Below are positions 57,400 through 64,000 of a stretch of DNA of 64,000 nt, in pieces; position 1 is the stretch's first letter, and the number at the start of each line of letters is the position of its first letter. The notes beneath the pieces are model-generated. The model searched no databases. It saw nothing but the letters and a program-made list of their open reading frames with translations, and was not told where the DNA came from. Source of the DNA: Scalesia atractyloides (Eukaryota > Streptophyta > Magnoliopsida > Asterales > Asteraceae); the NCBI GenBank assembly GCA_947069175.1, contig CAMTDV010000002.1, positions 9,155,054 through 9,219,053 of the forward strand. The letters are read 5' to 3'. Both the position numbers and the translations under genes were made by a program.

Positions 57400-59529
57400 A
57401 TCACTAAACCTCTTACATCTCTAACCCAGAAAGGAACCAAGTATATCTGGGGCGACAAACAGGAGGAAGCATTCCAGGTGCTGAAGCAGAAGCTTTGTAG
57501 TGCGCCTATCTTGTCCCTACCTGAGGGGACCGAAGACTTTGTAGTGTACCGCGACGCTTCCATTCAGGGACTTGGATGTGTACTCATGCAACGCGATAAG
57601 GTCATTGCTTATGCATCTCGGCAATTGAAAGTGCATGAGAAGAACTACACAATGCACGACTTAGAGTTAGGAGCCGTGGTGTTCGCTTTAAAATTCTAGA
57701 GGCACTATCTCTATGGAACCAAGTGTACCATCTACACCGACCACAAAAGCCTTCAACACATTTTCGATCAAAAAGAGTTAAACATGCGACAGCGTCGTTG
57801 GCTCGAACTTTTGAACGACTACGAATGTGCCATCCAGTACCATCCAGGCAAGGCTAATGTAGTAGCCGACGCTCTCAGTAGGAAAGAGCATGAGAAGCCT
57901 CGACGAGTTCGGTCCTTACAACTTACGATACACTCTAACCTACCCGAACAAATTCGCAACGCTCAGTTGGAGGCAGTCAAACCCGAAAATCTGGAAGCTG
58001 AGAAATTACGCAAGATGGAACGTGATTGGGAAACCAAACCGGATGGAACTCCTTACTTTCTTAGTCGGATATGGGTGCCCCTCTACGGAAACTTGAGGAA
58101 ACTCATAATGGACGAAGCTCACAAATCAAGGTACTCTGTTCATCCAGGATCGGATAAGATGTACCAAGATCTCAAAACAACTTACTGATGGCCGAACATG
58201 AAGGCTGAAATAGCCACCTACGTAAGCAAATGCCTAATCTGTGCCAAGGTCAAGGTAGAATACCAAAAACCCTCGGGGCTATTACAACAGCCTGAGATTC
58301 CCGTTTGGAAATGGGAACAAATCGCCATGGACTTTATTACAGGTCTACCTAAGACACCCAGTGGAAAAGATACAATTTGGGTGATTATCGACCGACTAAC
58401 CAAATCGGCTCACTTCTTAGCAATCAAAGAAACCGACAAGTTCGACACCCTTGCAGCGCTGTACATGAAGGAAATAGTAGCCCGACATGGAGTGCCAATA
58501 TCCGTCATATCCGACCGTGATTCACGCTTTACTTCTCATCTGTGGCAATCAGCACAGAAATCCTTGGGATCACGCGTTGACTTGAGCACAACATACCATC
58601 CTCAGACTGATGGTCAAAGTGAACGTACCATTCAGACTCTCGAAGACATGCTTAGAGCGTGTGTAATCGACTTTGGTAAGGGTTGGGAGAAGCATCTACC
58701 TTTGGTGGAGTTTTCCTATAACAACAGTTATCACACGAGCATCCAAGCAGCACCATTCGAGGCGCTGTATGGACGAAAGTGTCGCTTGCCCGTTTGTTGG
58801 GCGAAAGTTGGTGATAGTCAAATCACTGGTCCAGAGTTGGTTCTGAAAGCAACTGAAAAGATAGTACAAATTTGAAACCGTATGGCGGCAGCTCGGGATC
58901 GACAAAAGAGCTACGCCGACCAGCGACGCAAACCGTTAGCATTTCAAGTAGGCGATCGGGTCCTACTGAATGTATCACCTTGGAAGGGCGTGATTCGTTT
59001 TGGCAAAAGAGGTAAACTAAACCCGCGATATGTTGGTCCGTTTGAAATCACAAAGAAAATCGGCCAAATAGCTTATGAGTTGAACCTTCCTGATGAGCTC
59101 AGTGGAGTTCACAACGTTTTTCATGTCTCAAATCTGAAGAAGTGCCTGTCAGATGAAATGTTAGCCGTTCCACTGGATGAGATCCATGGGGACGAACAAC
59201 TGCGGTTCATTGAAGAACAAATCGAAATTATGGACCGAGAGGTCAAAACACAGAGACATAGTAAAATACCAATTGTCAAGGTTCGTTGGAACTCTAAGCA
59301 TGGACCGGGTTACACTTGGGAAAGAGAGGACCAAATGAAAGACAAATATCCTCACCTTTTTGCAACCGAATCACAAAATCCAAGCAACGCAACTGATTTT
59401 CGAGGCGAAATTCCTTTAACTAGGGGAGAGTGTGACAACTCTAAAATCTTTCCTCACTCAAACAACTTTCAAAACTCTTGCACGCTCAATTTTCGGGATG
59501 AAAATTCCTTCAAGTTAGGTATAATGTGA
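57400..59529 (+). pseudogene. pol: RNase H, integrase and chromodomain-like tail of element 2
   Basis: One frame runs to 59529 with three nonsense codons: TAG 57697-57699 and TGA 58186-58188 at conserved Trp positions, and TGA 58873-58875 at a conserved Arg. RNase H ([10 protein letters not shown], where the usual CDAS Cys is Arg; YTDHKSL), HHCC zinc domain, and the full D, D, E core ([23 protein letters not shown]) are present. The tail has KIPIVKVRW and WEREDQMKDKYPHLF. The three lesions are all transitions. Confidence 0.92.
59421..59524 (+). promoter_or_regulatory. duplicated PPT/LTR-junction module
   Basis: TAGGGGAGAG followed by TGTGACA (59421-59437) looks like a PPT and LTR start, but the true LTR start is at 59525. 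There a second, parallel module (TTTTCGGG...AAATTCCTT...TAGGTATAA then TGTGACA) lacks a purine tract. Confidence 0.6.
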
Positions 59530-62024
59530 CATCCCAGAAAATCAGGTATAATTTCGTTTCGGTTCCGTGTATTATATGTTATATTTTATTATATAAAATA
59601 TAATTAGCACATGTCGCGTATAATTAGCCGGCTATAAATTATAATTATATCTAGAAACCGAACACCGAATCCAACCTACCACCCACTCCCCTTGGCGGCC
59701 CAAGTTAACCCAAACTGCCACCCCTTCCCCTTGTGCGAAACAAAGCAGCCCAACCCACCTCTCTTCCCTCCCTTGCGATACAATGCAGCCCAACTCACTT
59801 TCTTATTCCCTTGCAGCCCATTAAGCCCAAGCGCCCAAACACCCCATCTGTTTTGATATATACGTAAGTTGTGCATGCATAAACCAAACCCTACTTCTTG
59901 ATTTCTGTGTGCGACGGCAGAAGAGAACCAGCACCCCCCCCCCTCTCGCGATCTCTCTCCCTCTCGCTACTCTCTTTCTCTCTCGCAACTCCTCTCTAGT
60001 TTAACAAATCATCCTTGCAAGGTTAGTCTCATTTTAGTGGTTGTTTTGTGTTCAAATCATTGTATACATGGCTGCGTTTCTTTGATGTTTTATGATAATC
60101 TTGTTGTTATAATGTTCACTTCATGTATTAGAATGATATGCGTGCATATGAGAATGATGGCTGTGTTTGTGAAGATACTAGGGTGTTGTTTGCTTAGGGT
60201 TTGTGTAAATATTGATATATTAGATGATATAGGACATGATAACCTGCTAAAAATCGATGTAACAAAGTGCCATGATCGTTTAAACTTGTTTTGGTACGAT
60301 AAAAACTGAAAACAGAAAGCTGATATACATTTACAGCCAACTTCGATTGGCTGTAAACTGATCGTTAATTATTGAAAAGTGGAATTTCTGAAGCCTAAAA
60401 CGTGTATTTTTGAAAAACTCTTCAAATAGGGCAAGATTCGTATTTTTTGAGGTTGTTTTCTATTTTTAAATGATTATTTAGTGCAGCAGCTGAAGCTGCC
60501 TAATTTCTGCAGAATTTGCAGGTTGTTTATCGAGTCGTATCTCATAGTCTGTATGGGGTTAGGTCACGAAATTTGTACAGTAACTGGAGACGGGAGTTTC
60601 CGAAAATCTCCCACTGGAATTTCGTTAATCGGATGAACGATTATTTTTAAATTGTTTTTCTCGTGGACTGCAGTCAGAAAGCGACGAATCTGACTGCAGC
60701 CTAGTAAATGAATTTTTATAAATAATTGGTAAATATTTAGGACTTGAAAATTTTAAACTAAATTCTACAGACTAATCTTCACCTTCATCAAAGTTATTGG
60801 AATTTTTGGAACATAGGAACTATTTTATAAAAATTCCCGAAAACAGCCCAGTTTTGAGTGTATAAACTGAAACATGATAACTTGCATTTATGTGTATCTA
60901 AGCGTTACGTGTGCTACCTGAGAATGAACGAGCCTGTTATTACCAAGTTAGACATTATTTGAAAGTGTCGTATGCTATCTATATATAAATCGTCAACGTA
61001 ATTGCCTGAAACGTGTTAAGTTAATTGCATTAATGTATGTATATTTCTTGAACACGCTAATAAATTAAGTGGTAATCATAATAGGACGTGATTGAACCAC
61101 TTTGACTCTATTTTCGTAAAAGTCTAACCGAGCAATTTAAGGTGAGTTCACGGCCCCTATTCCTTTAAACGTTTACAAAAACACGGGGGGAGAAAACATG
61201 TACACGTTACAGTGATATATGGGTTGATTATATTACGGTACAGTAACGCCTTTCTATTTAGAGTTATGTTATGCGGTTATGGTCACAAGGGAGCATATAT
61301 CACATGTCAGTCCCCTTAAAACTTACGATGCCGTTAGTATTGGATTATAGCGAGGGAATTTTTAGTAGTACTACTGGGCCCGACAAGCCCCACTCGAACT
61401 GGTCGCGCCAGTTAGACCGAACGTTGATGGTCACGAGTGTAGAATTTACCTAACTTTTTAGCCATGGTTGGTGATAGGCCTGGCACAACAGGGGCAGCAA
61501 CGTCAGCTTCGGATCGAACACTTTGTTGACATGACCTAGGCTAGCTACCTAAACATATAACATGAACTGCTAAACTACTTAACACTAATCTGATTCGGGT
61601 TGGATCAGGGAAACTTATGAGACATTGGTTCGGGGTTGAACCAGTGGGGAAAAACTTATGATTAAAATTGTGAACTAAAACCTGTGAACTCACTCTTCAT
61701 TAATTGTTGACACTTGTTCTTCTTTGCATGTTTTCTCAGGTTGTTAAGGTATCATTTCCGCATAGGAGCACGACACGAGCATGAAAAACTATTTCTTTTA
61801 AACACTTTGCATTTGACTTCTTAAGTATTTTGCTTTGGGCGTTTGTTTTGCCGCACACTTTATTTACATTTATTTATGCTTCCGCATTTATTAAACTGCA
61901 TGGTTGGATTTGTTTAAACATATATTTTGCATATAGAGTCGTTCTATATGACTAGTGTCTTGGATCCTGGTTTGTCGCGTGCCTCGCGGTAAAACCCTGC
62001 AAGTGGATTTTTGAGGGTGTGACA
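59525..62024 (+). repeat. 3' LTR of element 2 (2500 bp)
   Basis: It is homologous to the 5' LTR over its whole length and is followed by the target duplication GCCAG. It carries the 22-bp segment absent from the 5' LTR and a longer C run near 59936. Confidence 0.95.
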
Positions 62025-62029
62025 GCCAG

Positions 62030-62330
62030 AGGGGTAAAATCATCCAATCACCCATATTCCCCCCACCCCGAAACCTCCTTTCTTATCTTCAATCAACATC
62101 TGCAACCCTAACTTATCCCCAACTCGCTTACAAGGAGAGAGAGACGTTACACATACGAATGCAACAACGATTGAAACTTGAATTCGTGTAATGACGTTTT
62201 CGTTTACAGCCGAGAAACCAGAGGTGTTTCTTGAAGTTACACCATGGAGGTGAGTTTACTCAGAACCCCAACTAGGAAATACTTGCATGTTAACATCTAA
62301 TTTATTGAGAGTGTCGAAATAGATTATTTA
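62030..62330. other. short unclassified flank
   Basis: Non-coding sequence with ACCATGGAGGTGAG near 62242. It could hold a short exon start, but nothing supports a gene. Confidence 0.3.
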
Positions 62331-62374
62331 GGGCCTGAGGTGTTGGAAATTATGGTTATGTCAGTAGGTTATGA

Positions 62375-62604
62375 TTCTAGGTGGGTAGACCAAAGAAAAA
62401 GAAGAAAAGAAGTGTTGAAAAGGTTCAAAAACATTTTTCGAAGGAGGAAAAATGAATAGGAAAGGGAAAACCACAAAATGTACAAAATGAGGGAATAAAG
62501 GCCACAACAATTGTAGCTGTAAAGGTTAAGGAGGAGGTAGACAAACTAAAGCTAGTCAAAATGCAACACATGGTGCAACACAACCTACTCAAGATTGATG
62601 TTTA
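62375..62604 (+). pseudogene. MuDR-type transposase C-terminal relic
   Basis: GRPKKKKKRSVEK is followed by a CCHC-like knuckle (KCTK, GNKGHNNCSC) in which the second Cys codon is a TGA, then a Gln/Thr-rich tail with stop. Basic linker plus CCHC is the usual C-terminus of MuDR transposases. The rest of the transposase is absent. Confidence 0.6.
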
Positions 62605-62844
62605 TGATGTTTAAGACATGTTTCAATGTTGTAACAGTTTTTAGTACAATTTCTTCAATGCTTGTTTGGTTGGTATGACTTTAATCAAAGTTTCAACTTC
62701 AGGAAGTCAGACTATTTGATGTGTTTTTAAGACAATTTTTGTTATGTTTGTATGGTTTGATAGTGACTTGGATTTATGAATTATCCATGGTATATGTTTG
62801 TGTTGTATTCTGAAATTTGTTTGGATTATTACCATTTGGATTGT

Positions 62845-63015
62845 TAGGTAACTTGACTTCAGGAAGTCAACACAGCCTAATGGGTCATAAACTATTGCAA
62901 TGTGTAGCAGTTTGACTTCAGGAAGTCAATGCAACCTAATGGGTCACAAAGTATTGTAATGTGCTGCAGTTTGACTTCAGGAAGTCAACACAGCCTAGTG
63001 GGTCATAAACTAGTG
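62845..63015. repeat. minisatellite with inverted GACTTC/GAAGTC core
   Basis: Three tandem units of about 60 bp read TTGACTTCAGGAAGTCAA, then CAGCCTAATGGGTC and TATTGCAATGTG. A single core also occurs at 62695. Confidence 0.8.
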
Positions 63016-64000
63016 CATTGTAAATTGGCCAACAAAATAGGAAACAAAGGTATTACTATTTTTCATGAACTGAGAACTGGATCAGATGATGAGAAAACAC
63101 ACTACCTAGATTTGAAGCCTACAAATGAATGACTCTTTCTATCAGTTTTGGAACTAATGTGGAAACCAGGATCTTAATAAAATAACTTAAAGGATGACCA
63201 AACAGGACCCTCGACCCTTCTCGTGAAGACAAATATGGCAACCTATTGAGCTGTTTGACTGTCGGTTTATAGGACTCCCTCATAGGCTATCCTAGTGTAA
63301 TAATAAAGTACCCTTAGACACTCTACCTCGCAACGCGAAAGTCTAGAGAAACTAAATTTTATAATCTAACTCGGCTAGCAAACAGAGACCGTGAACTAGA
63401 GGATCTTTTCACGAAGAATCTAACCTAGAAACCTAATCATTTGAAATCAGCCAACAACATCTCACCTCACGGCTATTGAAGATTGGTAGAACACTTAATC
63501 CTATTCAAACCCTAATCATAGTTTCTACGAGACATCTTATACTATTAACCAAAAACTAGCCGCTAACACACAGTCCACAACCTAACAAGCATTCATACAT
63601 AGAAGACATCCACAAAAACGCAAGTAAAACATATGATGATGATATAAGCAAGGTCAAGCATGCATATACATTAGAACACCGAAACCAAAGTTATGAACTT
63701 TACTAATTAAAACCACGTAATATGTCCAAAACCGAAAGAAACAAAGTCAAGCAAATGTGAATCATTATCCCTAGATAATGTATAAAGAAATCTAACCTAA
63801 CATAGTTAATAAATCAAGAACAAGGTTTAACTCAACAAGTGAAAACATGAAAGACAGATAATAAACTAAGAAACGAGGAAACCACGGAAATCTCGATCCG
63901 AACGTCTAAAGCCTTCAACTTTATGCTTCACTTTCTTCGAAATCTCATTCTCCAAGCTCAAATTCGTGTAGGGTTGTTGATGTTATCGTGTTGACCATCA
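63016..64000. other. unclassified non-coding end of window
   Basis: No coding domain is seen. The stretch around 63200 (CTCGACCCTTCTCGTGAAGA) loosely resembles the CCCCTCTTGTGAAGGCGACG unit at 28145, so part of a related non-coding retroelement is possible. Confidence 0.3.

Larger units (their letters stand above)
51124..62024 (+). mobile_element. full-length Ty3/gypsy chromovirus, element 2
   Basis: Complete, 10.9 kb: 5' LTR 51124-53601, PBS, ORF0, gag, protease, RT, RNase H, integrase, 3' LTR 59525-62024. A perfect 5-bp duplication GCCAG lies at 51119-51123 and 62025-62029. It is Tekay-like by domain order and the integrase tail, but of a different family from element 1 (LTR starts TGTGACATCCCAG; no tRNA-like modules seen). 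Gag and pol are broken several times; ORF0 is not. Confidence 0.95.

Overview
The window is nuclear DNA of a flowering plant. The evidence is a 14-exon MLO-type gene with plant-style introns, nested long-LTR Ty3/gypsy chromoviruses primed by initiator Met tRNA, hAT and Mutator elements, and an integrated caulimovirid. A eudicot, possibly a composite, fits best, but the family cannot be named from sequence alone. Only one host gene looks intact; almost everything else is layered transposon or viral sequence.

Layout. 1-10090: a truncated Tekay-like Ty3/gypsy element whose integrase is split by an antisense solo LTR (6305-8876). 10091-15360: a fragment of an MLO gene (exon 12), then a Ty1/copia relic on the minus strand, itself split by a solo LTR (12258-14878, TSD GAAGT) and by a 156-bp hAT MITE. 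16930-23631: an MLO-like gene on the minus strand, about 485 aa, with MITEs in introns 2 and 8. 23870-31880: a decayed Mutator-like element (FAR1-type N-terminus, DDE transposase, OTU-protease domain), interrupted by a 2.9-kb non-coding insertion. 31885-40451: a three-LTR structure (LTR-216 bp-LTR-425 bp-LTR) bounded by one TSD, AAAAC. 40457-41030: an MLO exon 1 fragment and a triplicated MLO upstream segment. 41031-48655: a rearranged endogenous pararetrovirus in at least four pieces. 48717-50100: two MITE-like elements in TA microsatellites. 51124-62024: a full-length Tekay-like element with TSD GCCAG and an extra intact ORF upstream of gag. 62025-64000: a MuDR C-terminal relic, a minisatellite and unclassified sequence.

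The most unusual signal is inside the long LTRs of the first gypsy family (six copies here). Each carries a set of tRNA-like modules: a block with good A and B boxes, two or three related blocks in which the D-arm is enlarged to a perfect hairpin of about 11 bp, and on the opposite strand a module with a perfect tRNA T-arm. This is comparable in concept to the 5S rRNA sequences in Cassandra LTRs, but tRNA-based. The second notable structure is the three-LTR element whose outer LTRs match each other far better than the middle one, so it may have moved as a single non-autonomous unit.

The MLO gene is the only part likely to act in normal cell physiology, as a seven-pass membrane protein with a C-terminal calmodulin-binding segment. 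Its reading frame depends on a shifted splice acceptor in exon 3.
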